Source: Comamonadaceae bacterium
GTDB taxonomy: Bacteria; Pseudomonadota; Gammaproteobacteria; Burkholderiales; Burkholderiaceae_C
NCBI GenBank assembly: GCA_947454695.1
Contig: CANGMW010000006.1
Coordinates: forward strand, 1-25,768
Direction of reading: 5' to 3'
Length of the DNA stretch: 25,768 nucleotides
Shown: piece after piece, positions 7,359-14,162 of the stretch
How the letters are laid out: each line of letters starts with the position of its first letter
Position numbering within the stretch: the first letter of the stretch is position 1
Notes under the pieces: model-generated
Databases searched by the model: none
What the model was told of the DNA's origin: nothing
What the model saw: the letters and a program-made list of their open reading frames with translations, nothing else
Position numbers and translations under genes: made by a program

Positions 7359-7902
7359 TGCTGAACTGCCAGCCGATGCCATTGAAGTCGGGCGTATTCA
7401 AGACGCCTGGGGTATCAAAGGCTGGTTCAAAGTTCTGTCTCACAGCGCCGAACCTGAGGCGCTTTTTTCTTCCAAACGCTGGTATTTGCAGCCCACACAG
7501 CGGGGGCCGCAAACCTTCTCCGGCACCGTCAAGTTAGCGATCACTGAAGCCAAAGAGCACTCCGGCTCCGTGGTGGCTTGCTCACGCGATATTGCGGACC
7601 GCAACGCGGCAGAGGCCTTAAAAGGCGCGCGCATTTTCATCGCCCGCTCCAGCTTCCCAAGCACAGACACCGATGAGTTTTACTGGGTCGACCTGATCGG
7701 TCTGGACGTGGTCAATCGTGAAGACGTGGCCTTGGGGCAGGTCAAAGAATTGCTCTCCACCGGTCCGCAAACGGTTCTCGTGTTGACCTACACGCAAGAC
7801 GGCAAAGAACTCGAGCGCATGATCCCCTTTGTGTCTGCTTATGTGGACGAGGTGAGCCTTGCAAATCGCCAGATCCGTGTGGACTGGCAAGCCGATTACT
7901 GA
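7339..7902 (+). CDS. rimM: Ribosome maturation factor RimM
   Basis: A 187-residue protein with an N-terminal RimM beta-barrel (VGRIQDAWGIKGWFKV, about residues 17-32) and a C-terminal PRC barrel (DEFYWVDLIGLDVVN and later MIPFVSAYVDEVSL ending in IRVDW). RimM binds S19 and helps mature the head of the 30S subunit. The start is ATG 7339; an in-frame TTG at 7309 would add ten residues that look like leader sequence. There is no clear Shine-Dalgarno and the start codon sits in the loop of a stable hairpin, so initiation is probably weak or dependent on upstream translation. The trmD start lies 15 nt after the stop. Confidence 0.96.
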   Translation: MLTGLEAAELPADAIEVGRIQDAWGIKGWFKVLSHSAEPEALFSSKRWYLQPTQRGPQTFSGTVKLAITEAKEHSGSVVACSRDIADRNAAEALKGARIFIARSSFPSTDTDEFYWVDLIGLDVVNREDVALGQVKELLSTGPQTVLVLTYTQDGKELERMIPFVSAYVDEVSLANRQIRVDWQADY

Positions 7903-7917
7903 ACCTTAAGGACCCCG

Positions 7918-8664
7918 ATGCGTTTCGATGTCCTGACCTTGTTTCCTGAACTGTTTGCGCCATTGTTGAGTGCGGGCATTACCCGTCGCGCCTTTGAAAC
8001 CGCTCAGGTGGATGTGCGGCTGACGAACCCGCGTGATGTTGCCGATGGTAATTACCGCCGGGTGGACGACCGTCCCTTTGGCGGCGGCCCCGGCATGGTC
8101 ATGATGGCTGAGCCTCTGACACGTTGTCTGAGCAACATTCGGGCGCAAAGAACTGACGCGGCGCCTGTGGTGCTGTTTTCACCCTTGGGTCAGCCACTTA
8201 ACCACGCGGCCGTGCAGCGTTGGTCAGACAGCACCGGCGCCATTTTGGTGTGCGGCCGCTATGAAGGCATCGATCAGCGTTTTATCGACAGCCATGTCGA
8301 TGAGCAGATCAGCTTGGGCGACTTTGTGCTCTCCGGCGGCGAAATCGCGGCCATGGCTTTGCTCGATGCTGTTGCGCGTTTGCAGCCCGGTGTGCTCAAC
8401 GACCAGGACAGCCACCATCAGGACAGTTTCAACCCTGCGCTCGATGGCCTGCTCGATTGCCCTCACTACACGCGGCCTGAGGACTGGCAGGGCCAGTCCG
8501 TCCCGCCGGTACTGATGTCCGGCCACCATGAACAGATTGAGCGCTGGCGTCGCGAGCAGCGACTGCGTCTGACGGCGCAACTGCGCCCCGATCTGATCGA
8601 ACAGGCGCGCGCAGCCGGGCGGCTAAGCCCCCAGGACCTGGCCTTTTTGGCCGCTCGGGCCTAG
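7918..8664 (+). CDS. trmD: tRNA (guanine-N1-)-methyltransferase
   Basis: A 248-residue SPOUT-class enzyme that methylates G37 next to the anticodon of tRNAs reading CUN, CCN and CGG, using S-adenosylmethionine, and so prevents +1 frameshifting. The sequence starts MRFDVLTLFPELF and contains YRRVDDRPFGGGPGMVM (about residues 42-58), the trefoil-knot cofactor loops CGRYEGIDQR and LGDFVLSGGE, and the C-terminal helical domain. The length is typical of TrmD. AAGGA at 7907-7911 precedes the ATG at 6-nt spacing. It is third in the rpsP operon. A separate promoter for rplS follows the stop. Confidence 0.98.
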   Translation: MRFDVLTLFPELFAPLLSAGITRRAFETAQVDVRLTNPRDVADGNYRRVDDRPFGGGPGMVMMAEPLTRCLSNIRAQRTDAAPVVLFSPLGQPLNHAAVQRWSDSTGAILVCGRYEGIDQRFIDSHVDEQISLGDFVLSGGEIAAMALLDAVARLQPGVLNDQDSHHQDSFNPALDGLLDCPHYTRPEDWQGQSVPPVLMSGHHEQIERWRREQRLRLTAQLRPDLIEQARAAGRLSPQDLAFLAARA

Positions 8665-8678
8665 CGGTCGGCTCAGTT

Positions 8679-8695
8679 TGCTATAATCAAAGGCT
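8679..8695 (+). promoter_or_regulatory. Extended -10 promoter for rplS
   Basis: TGC followed by a perfect TATAAT (TGCTATAAT, 8679-8687), then CA and AAGGCT (8690-8695). This is an ideal extended -10 element, which explains the lack of a good -35. It would let rplS be made in excess of trmD. The predicted leader of about 90 nt includes a bulged hairpin (8713-8734) and a TCCTC (8702-8706) complementary to the GAGGA at 8775-8779. Confidence 0.75.
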
Positions 8696-8783
8696 TTTCG
8701 ATCCTCTGTACGGCCGTTGGGACAAATTCCCGGCATTCCTGCTAATCGTGGCAGTGGCGCATACAAGATCCTATGAGGAAACT

Positions 8784-9155
8784 ATGAACCTGATCCAAAC
8801 CCTTGAGCAAGAAGAAATTGCTCGCCTTGGCAAAACCATTCCTGAGTTTGCCCCCGGTGACACCGTCATCGTGAACGTCAACGTGGTTGAAGGCACCCGT
8901 AAGCGCGTGCAGGCCTATGAAGGCGTCGTGATTGCCAAGCGCAACCGCGGCCTCAACAGCGGCTTCATCGTTCGCAAAATCTCCAGCGGTGAAGGCGTGG
9001 AGCGTACGTTCCAAACCTACAGCCCGCTGATTGCCAGCATTGAAGTGAAGCGTCGCGGTGATGTGCGTCGCGCCAAGCTGTACTACCTGCGTGACCGCAG
9101 CGGTAAGTCTGCGCGTATTAAAGAAAAGCTCACCGCCAAGGCAGTTGCCAAATAA
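8784..9155 (+). CDS. rplS: 50S ribosomal protein L19
   Basis: A 123-residue protein starting MNLIQTLEQEEIARLGKTIP, with GDTVIVNVNVVEGTRKRVQAYEG split across the conserved beta-barrel, and the signature RKISSGEGVERTF and later RRAKLYYLRDRSGK. L19 sits at the interface of the ribosomal subunits. The frame is open upstream to 8748, but ATG 8784 carries the Shine-Dalgarno AGGA (8776-8779) and gives the family's N-terminus. It is the last gene of the rpsP operon, has its own promoter at 8679, and is closed by the terminator at 9171-9209. Confidence 0.98.
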   Translation: MNLIQTLEQEEIARLGKTIPEFAPGDTVIVNVNVVEGTRKRVQAYEGVVIAKRNRGLNSGFIVRKISSGEGVERTFQTYSPLIASIEVKRRGDVRRAKLYYLRDRSGKSARIKEKLTAKAVAK

Positions 9156-9170
9156 TTTGGCCTCGCCACA

Positions 9171-9209
9171 AAAAAGCCGCCCGGCGTAAGTCAGAGGCGG
9201 CTTTTTTTC
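9171..9209 (+). terminator. Rho-independent terminator after rplS
   Basis: GCCGCC (9177-9182) pairs with GGCGGC (9197-9202); the flanking A6 (9171-9176) and T7 (9203-9209) extend the stem and provide the U tract. It ends the rpsP-rimM-trmD-rplS operon 16 nt after the rplS stop. Confidence 0.9.
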
Positions 9210-9255
9210 GACCATCGATAACCCGCTGACGACTACTTGCTGACGATCACCTGCC

Positions 9256-9957
9256 GTGTCCTCCTCTGACCACATCACCCCTTTGTCCAAGTTGCCCAAC
9301 TTCGACCCCAAAAGTGTGCCTGTGCATGGGGTGGACTCGCACCTGCCGGCCGTGTCCGAGCAGCAGCTTGAGCCCGAGGCGCTGCGCCAGCGCTTCTTGG
9401 TGCCGCCGGCTTGGGAGCCGGAAATTCGTGACGAACCCCGCTTCACGCAACGTGTGCCGCGTGCAGCCTCCGTCTTAGTGCCTTTGGTCATGCGCGAGTC
9501 GCTCACGGTCCTGCTCACAAAGCGTACAACCCATTTGGCCAACCACTCCGGACAGGTGGCGTTTCCCGGTGGGAAAGTAGATGAGGGTGACGCCGATGCC
9601 GTGGCGGCTGCTTTGCGTGAGGCCCAGGAGGAAGTCGGGCTGGACGCTGAATTTGTTCAGGTCTTGGGCACTTTGCCGACCTACACCACAGGCAGCGCGT
9701 TCATCATCACGCCCGTCATTGCCTTGGTCCGCGAGGGCTTCACCTTGAGCCCCAATGCGGGCGAAGTGGCTGACGTGTTTGAAGTGCCGCTGGCCTATTT
9801 GATGAACCCCGCGCACCACCGCCGCCATGCTTGGGTCGCTGAAGGCGTGCGCCGCGAATGGTTGTCCATGCCCTACCAGGACGGCGAGACTGAGCGGTTT
9901 ATTTGGGGTGCCACGGCTGGCATGTTGCGTAACTTCTACCGGTTCCTGGCAGCGTGA
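9256..9957 (+). CDS. NUDIX hydrolase, CoA pyrophosphatase-like
   Basis: A 233-residue protein with a NUDIX fold. The stretch LLTKRTTHLANHSGQVAFPGG matches the motif that precedes the NUDIX box in CoA pyrophosphatases (NudL/NUDT7 type), followed by GKVDEGDADAVAAALREAQE and EVGL. The catalytic REAQEEVGL part is intact; the first half departs from the classical G-x5-E-x7 spacing as is usual in this subgroup. The enzyme would hydrolyse CoA or acyl-CoA to 3',5'-ADP and phosphopantetheine. The start is a GTG at 9256 without a clear Shine-Dalgarno, so the true start could be downstream within the poorly conserved first 60 residues. It stands alone after the rplS terminator and precedes the CobD/CbiB-family gene. 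Confidence 0.88.
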   Translation: MSSSDHITPLSKLPNFDPKSVPVHGVDSHLPAVSEQQLEPEALRQRFLVPPAWEPEIRDEPRFTQRVPRAASVLVPLVMRESLTVLLTKRTTHLANHSGQVAFPGGKVDEGDADAVAAALREAQEEVGLDAEFVQVLGTLPTYTTGSAFIITPVIALVREGFTLSPNAGEVADVFEVPLAYLMNPAHHRRHAWVAEGVRREWLSMPYQDGETERFIWGATAGMLRNFYRFLAA

Positions 9958-10045
9958 CCCTCGCGGTTTTCGCGACGCTGTGCCAACTCAGAAGAGGGCC
10001 CCCGAACAGGCAGTACTGACCGATAGACCCCGTTATGATCTCTCT

Positions 10046-10996
10046 ATGAGCTTTTTCTCACTGATATTGGCGCTGTTGCTGGAGCAAGCCCGCCCCATGA
10101 TCGCCGGCAACCCGGTGCACGCGAGTGCGCGCACGTGGGGGCGCTGGGTACTGCGCAAAGTCGATGCGGGCCACCCGACGCATGGCTGGCTGGCTTGGGG
10201 CGTGGTGGTGGGCGTGCCCGCTTTCGTCACCCTGTTGGTGTACTGGCTCCTCATCTTGCTGATCGGCTGGCCTGTCGCCGTGCTGTGGAGCGTGGCGGTG
10301 CTCTACGTCACCTTGGGCTTTCGCCAGTTCAGCCACCATTTCACCGACATTCGCAAAGCCTTGGAAGCTGGCGATGAAGACGAGGCGCGACGCCTGCTGG
10401 CCGCCTGGCAGCAGATCGATGCCAGCGAGTTACCCCGCCAGGAAATCATCCGTCATGTGATCGAACACTCGGTCTTGTCAGCGCAGCGCCATGTTTTCGG
10501 TGTGCTCACCTGGTTTTCAATTCTGGCCGCTCTCGGTTTCGGCCCCGCCGGAGCCGTGCTGTACCGGATGTCCGAACTGGTCTCGCGCTACTGGCCTTAC
10601 CTGGCGGACAAGCGCGGTATTGCCTTGAGTGAAGCCGCCCGCGCCGCCGCGGCGCAGGCATGGCAGCTCGTGGATTGGTTACCTGCGCGCCTCACAGCGG
10701 TCGGCTTTGCCGTGGTGGGCAGTTTTGAAGATGCCATCGATTGCTGGCGAAGCCTGGCCGATCAAGAGGATGTCAGCAATGATGAGGTGGTGTTGGCCGC
10801 CACCGCAGGCGCTATCAATGTGCGCCTGGGCACCATCGGCGTGATCATCGATGCGCAAACCGAGTCCCCCAGCAGCGTGCAGCGCCAGGAGCCGCAACTC
10901 GCACACCTGCGCAGCGTGGTCGGCCTGGTGTGGCGGCTGGTGGTGATGTGGGTGCTCTTGCTGGCGCTGCTCACGCTGGCGCGATTGCTCGGTTAA
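10046..10996 (+). CDS. CobD/CbiB-family membrane protein
   Basis: A 316-residue protein that starts MSFFSLILALLLEQARPM and contains GNPVHASARTWGRWV, several hydrophobic segments (about residues 50-95 and 150-175), EIIRHVIEHSVLSAQRHVFGVL, and a hydrophobic C-terminal anchor. This layout matches the CobD/CbiB/AmpE superfamily. CbiB attaches aminopropanol to adenosylcobyric acid, but no cobalamin gene is nearby and the sequence lacks an obvious full CbiB motif set, so I make no claim of cobalamin synthesis. The start is ATG 10046; a frame open from 9827 overlaps the NUDIX gene and is rejected. There is no Shine-Dalgarno; TATGAT at 10034-10039 ends 6 nt before the ATG, suggesting a leaderless transcript. 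Confidence 0.8.
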   Translation: MSFFSLILALLLEQARPMIAGNPVHASARTWGRWVLRKVDAGHPTHGWLAWGVVVGVPAFVTLLVYWLLILLIGWPVAVLWSVAVLYVTLGFRQFSHHFTDIRKALEAGDEDEARRLLAAWQQIDASELPRQEIIRHVIEHSVLSAQRHVFGVLTWFSILAALGFGPAGAVLYRMSELVSRYWPYLADKRGIALSEAARAAAAQAWQLVDWLPARLTAVGFAVVGSFEDAIDCWRSLADQEDVSNDEVVLAATAGAINVRLGTIGVIIDAQTESPSSVQRQEPQLAHLRSVVGLVWRLVVMWVLLLALLTLARLLG

Positions 10997-11096
10997 ATCG
11001 CTGCCTGTTTTTTAACAAGGCACAGTGCACTACGGTTGCTTGCGCAAGCGCGCTTTCACGCCGGCGCTTCTGAACCAGAGCCTTATCTCAGGCGAG
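10997..11096. other. Convergent intergenic region with inverted repeats
   Basis: About 100 nt between the stops of the CobD/CbiB-family gene and rsgA. It holds a 12-bp perfect palindrome, GCTTGCGCAAGC (11038-11049); an overlapping repeat AAGCGC (11046-11051) with GCGCTT (11064-11069); and a T-rich bulged hairpin at 11003-11021. None has a proper U tract, so they are at best weak terminators for the two convergent transcripts. Confidence 0.4.
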
Positions 11097-12044
11097 TCAA
11101 TAACGACGCTGCGAGAGTTCAGCAAACAAGTCTGCGTAAATTTTGTAGCGTGAGGCGCTCACCGGTGCGGGCAAGTCGGTGGACTTCACGGCCGCCATGA
11201 CGCCGCAGTCGGGCTCGTGCAAATGGGTGCAGTTGTAGAAGCGGCAATTTTTGATCCAGGGTTGCAAGTCGGGCATGAGCTTGGCCAAATGCATGGGGTC
11301 GATGTGGTGCAGGCCGAACTCCTGAAAGCCCGGCGAATCGATCAGGGCGGTGCCCTCACTGCGGTTGACCCAGTACAAGTTGGTACTCGTGGTGGTGTGC
11401 TTGCCCGAGTTCAAGGCGGTGGAGATTTCGCCGGTCAGCACCTGCGCACCCGGCACCAGCAAGTTGATGAGCGTGCTTTTTCCAGAGCCCGAAGGCCCCA
11501 GCACCAGCGTTGTTTTGCCTTGAAGTGTTTGGACCAGCAGGTTCGTCGCCGCATCGCTGGCGTCATAGGCCGCTACGCCGTTGGCGTCACGCGGCTTGAG
11601 ACTCAGCGGCAAGACGGTATAGCCCATGCGCCGGTAAGGATCGAGGCGCTCCCACGCGCGCGCGAAGAGCTCGGTCAGATCACTTTTGTTCAAGGCAATG
11701 ATGGGCTGGATTTGCGCCTCTTGCGCGGCGATCAGCGCGCGCGTGAGCTGGCTTTCGGAGAACTCCGGCTCCGCCGCAATCAGGATCAACACCCGATCCA
11801 AGTTGGCGGCAAACGACTTGGTACGGATGTCGTCCTGCCGGTAAAACAAGTTGCGCCGATCTTGCACCCGCTCGATCGTGCCCTCATCGGTGCTGGCCAG
11901 CCACAGAACCTGGTCGCCCACCACCGCTTGGCTTTTTTTGCCGCGAGGGTGGCAAATGACGCGTTGGCCCTCAGGCGTTTCCACCATCACATGCCGGCCG
12001 TGCCCGGCCACCACCAATCCGCTTTGCAAGTCGGCTTGGCTCAT
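11097..12044 (-). CDS. rsgA: Ribosome small subunit-dependent GTPase A
   Basis: A 315-residue circularly permuted GTPase acting late in 30S maturation. The order is an N-terminal OB-fold (about residues 5-65), then G4 (NKSD), then G1 (GPSGSGKST), then G3 (DSPGFQEFG), which is the permuted arrangement that defines RsgA/YjeQ. A C-terminal zinc motif is seen as CRFYNCTHLHEPDC. The start ATG overlaps the stop of the upstream M48 protease gene by 4 nt, so the two are translationally coupled on the minus strand. Pairing of rsgA with an M48 protease and a divergent orn is common in Burkholderiales. Confidence 0.97.
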   Translation of the reverse strand: MSQADLQSGLVVAGHGRHVMVETPEGQRVICHPRGKKSQAVVGDQVLWLASTDEGTIERVQDRRNLFYRQDDIRTKSFAANLDRVLILIAAEPEFSESQLTRALIAAQEAQIQPIIALNKSDLTELFARAWERLDPYRRMGYTVLPLSLKPRDANGVAAYDASDAATNLLVQTLQGKTTLVLGPSGSGKSTLINLLVPGAQVLTGEISTALNSGKHTTTSTNLYWVNRSEGTALIDSPGFQEFGLHHIDPMHLAKLMPDLQPWIKNCRFYNCTHLHEPDCGVMAAVKSTDLPAPVSASRYKIYADLFAELSQRRY

Positions 12045-13309
12045 GCGAGCAAGCGTGCCACGCGTTGCGAGGCCGGCGGGTGCGAGTAATAGAAGGCCAC
12101 AAACAGCGGGTCCGGGGTGAGGGTGGACGCGTTGTCTTCATACAGCTTGAGCAAGGCGCTGCTCAAATCAGTGCCACTGGTTTGCGCGCGAGCGTAGGCA
12201 TCGGCTTCGAACTCATGCCGGCGCGACACGCGCGCCATCAATGGCGAGATGAAAAAAGTCACCAAAGGCACGGCCATCAAAAACAGCAGCAAGGCCAGCG
12301 CGTCGTTGGCGCCGCCCAGGTTGGGAATGACCCCCAAGCCGGTGTAGAACCACAGCTGCTGAGACAGCCAGCCCAGGAGCGCAAAGCCCAGCAAAGACAG
12401 GGCAAACAAACCCACAATGCGTTTGATCACATGCTTGTGTTTGAAATGCCCCAGCTCATGCGCGAGCACCGCATCCACTTCGGCGGGTGTGAGTTTGCTC
12501 AGCAAAGTGTCGAAAAACACCACGCGTTTGGCTGCACCAAAGCCGGTGAAATAAGCGTTGGCATGCGCACTGCGTTTGCTGCCGTCCATCACAAACAGGC
12601 CTTTGGCCGAGAAGCCGCAGCGCTGCATTAAGGCGCAGACGCGGGCTTTCAAGCTTTCATCTTCCAGAGGTACAAACTTGTTGAACAGGGGCGCGATCAC
12701 GGTGGGGTAAATCACCAGCATCAGCAGGTTAAAGCCCATCCACACGCACCAGGTCCACAACCACCACAGCGAACCGGCCGACTGCATCAGCCACAGGATC
12801 AGCGCCGCAATGGGCAAGCCCACGAGTGCACCCACCAGGCTGGACTTGAGCGCATCCTGCAGCCATAGCTTGAGGGTGAGTTTGTTGAAACCAAAGCGTT
12901 CTTCAATCACAAAATTCTGGTACAGCGTGAAGGGCACATCCAGCAGGCCGCCAATCAGCACAAAGGCCGCGAGCAAGCCCAGTTGTTGCAACAGGCCCGT
13001 GCCCAGCACCTGCACCAGACTCTGGTTGAGCACGTTGAGCCCGCCCAGCAAAGTCCAGGCCAAAAGCACCGCCGAGCCGAAAGCGAGTTCCAACAAGCCA
13101 AAACGCAACTTGGCCACCGTGTAGTCGGCCGCCTTGTGGTGCGCAGCCAAGGTGATGGTCGCTGCAAAAGCCGCAGGCACGGTGGAACGGTGCGCTGCGA
13201 CATGGCGCATTTGGCGCGATGCCAGCCAGAATCGCAGCAACAAGCCCAGCGAGAGCAGGCTCGCAAAAGAAAGGGTCAGTACCAGCGCAGGGGAGAGGGT
13301 GTCGGTCAT
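12041..13309 (-). CDS. M48 family metallopeptidase (Ste24/CAAX-protease-like)
   Basis: A 422-residue inner-membrane zinc protease. Several hydrophobic segments are visible in the first 200 residues and again around 295-355. The zinc motif HELGH is at residues 284-288 and the third ligand is expected at Glu366 in EFEADAYA. NAYFTGFGAAKRVVFFDTLL before the zinc site is typical of the Ste24 subgroup rather than HtpX. Bacterial members are thought to act in membrane-protein quality control; the substrate is unknown. No Shine-Dalgarno is seen. On the minus strand, TAAACT ends 7 nt before the ATG, so the transcript may be leaderless. The gene starts 50 nt from divergent orn and its last 4 nt overlap rsgA. 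Confidence 0.93.
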   Translation of the reverse strand: MTDTLSPALVLTLSFASLLSLGLLLRFWLASRQMRHVAAHRSTVPAAFAATITLAAHHKAADYTVAKLRFGLLELAFGSAVLLAWTLLGGLNVLNQSLVQVLGTGLLQQLGLLAAFVLIGGLLDVPFTLYQNFVIEERFGFNKLTLKLWLQDALKSSLVGALVGLPIAALILWLMQSAGSLWWLWTWCVWMGFNLLMLVIYPTVIAPLFNKFVPLEDESLKARVCALMQRCGFSAKGLFVMDGSKRSAHANAYFTGFGAAKRVVFFDTLLSKLTPAEVDAVLAHELGHFKHKHVIKRIVGLFALSLLGFALLGWLSQQLWFYTGLGVIPNLGGANDALALLLFLMAVPLVTFFISPLMARVSRRHEFEADAYARAQTSGTDLSSALLKLYEDNASTLTPDPLFVAFYYSHPPASQRVARLLA

Positions 13310-13359
13310 GGCTTGGAGTTTAGGGCAAAGCGCCCGTCGGCATCGGCGACAATCCCTTC

Positions 13360-13932
13360 ATGTCTGACACCTCCACCCAACTCCCTAAATCCGACCTCAA
13401 CCTGGTCTGGCTCGACTGTGAAATGACCGGGCTGGACCCCGAGGTCGAGCGCATCATTGAAATCGCCGTCATCGTGACCGATCCGTTTTTGCAAACCCGC
13501 GTCGAAGGCCCGGTGCTGGTGATCCACCAAAGCCAGGAGCAGCTCGACAAGATGGACGCCTGGAACAAAGGCACACACGGGCGAAGCGGGCTGATCGACA
13601 AGGTCAAAGCCTCCACGCTGGACGAGGCAGCTGCTCAAGTGCAGCTGATTGAGTTTCTCAGCAAATATGTCTCCAAGGGCGTCTCGCCCATGTGCGGCAA
13701 CACCATCGGGCAGGACCGGCGCTTTCTGGTGAAGTACATGCCCCGCCTGGAGTCGTTCTTTCACTACCGCAACATCGATGTCAGCACCTTCAAAGAGCTG
13801 GCCCGCCGTTGGCGTCCTGCGGTGTACAGCAACTTCAAAAAGCAGCAGGCCCACACGGCGCTGGCCGATGTGCACGAGTCGATTGACGAGCTGATTTACT
13901 ACCGTGAGAACTTCCTCAAAATGGCAGATTAG
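13360..13932 (+). CDS. orn: Oligoribonuclease
   Basis: A 190-residue DEDDh 3'-5' exonuclease that degrades 2-5-nt RNAs, including pGpG from c-di-GMP turnover. Exo I is LVWLDCEMTGLDP (Asp and Glu ligands), Exo II is NTIGQDRRFL, and Exo III is AHTALADVHESIDEL with the catalytic His and Asp. The length matches the family (about 180-200). There is no Shine-Dalgarno: GACAAT (13348-13353) lies 6 nt before the ATG, the geometry of a leaderless mRNA. It diverges from the M48 protease gene with 50 nt between them. By clearing pGpG, Orn would affect c-di-GMP signalling, which in many bacteria controls large adhesins such as the one at the right edge; that link is general knowledge, not shown here. Confidence 0.97.
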   Translation: MSDTSTQLPKSDLNLVWLDCEMTGLDPEVERIIEIAVIVTDPFLQTRVEGPVLVIHQSQEQLDKMDAWNKGTHGRSGLIDKVKASTLDEAAAQVQLIEFLSKYVSKGVSPMCGNTIGQDRRFLVKYMPRLESFFHYRNIDVSTFKELARRWRPAVYSNFKKQQAHTALADVHESIDELIYYRENFLKMAD

Positions 13933-13949
13933 GTAGTAACCCGAATCTG

Positions 13950-13966
13950 TGCCATAATCTAAGGCT
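13950..13966 (+). promoter_or_regulatory. Extended -10 promoter for the DEAD-box helicase
   Basis: TGC followed by CATAAT (13950-13958), then CT and AAGGCT (13961-13966). It has the same -10 plus AAGGCT architecture as the rpsP and rplS promoters. The predicted start near 13965 gives a leader of about 200 nt. Confidence 0.6.
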
Positions 13967-14090
13967 GCACTGCAAACAGCAGCGCATTTTGTGCATCTCC
14001 CTTCATTCACCGGACGCCGGGCTTGTCATTCAACTGAACAAGCCGTGATGTGTCCCCGGTGCCGGTCTCAAGGCCAGCGCAGGTTCCGTT

Positions 14091-14146
14091 TGATGGTTGA
14101 TGTTTTTTAACCATTGACGGAGCAAGCCGCAGTTCCTGCCTTGCTC
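14091..14146 (+). promoter_or_regulatory. Two hairpins in the helicase 5' leader
   Basis: The first is ATGGTT (14093-14098) with AACCAT (14109-14114), extendable by two G-U pairs, with a T-rich loop. The second has an outer stem GAGCAAG (14120-14126) with CTTGCTC (14140-14146) and a nested stem GCAG (14129-14132) with CTGC (14136-14139) around a 3-nt loop. It ends just before the start codons and no good Shine-Dalgarno lies between. The rest of the 13933-14162 leader shows no gene. Confidence 0.5.
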
Positions 14147-14162
14147 GCGTGTGAGTACATCC

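Noticed and set aside
9827..10045. Upstream extension of the CobD/CbiB-family frame into the NUDIX gene
   Set aside because: The extra 73 codons overlap a better-supported gene and lack family similarity; ATG 10046 gives the expected N-terminus.
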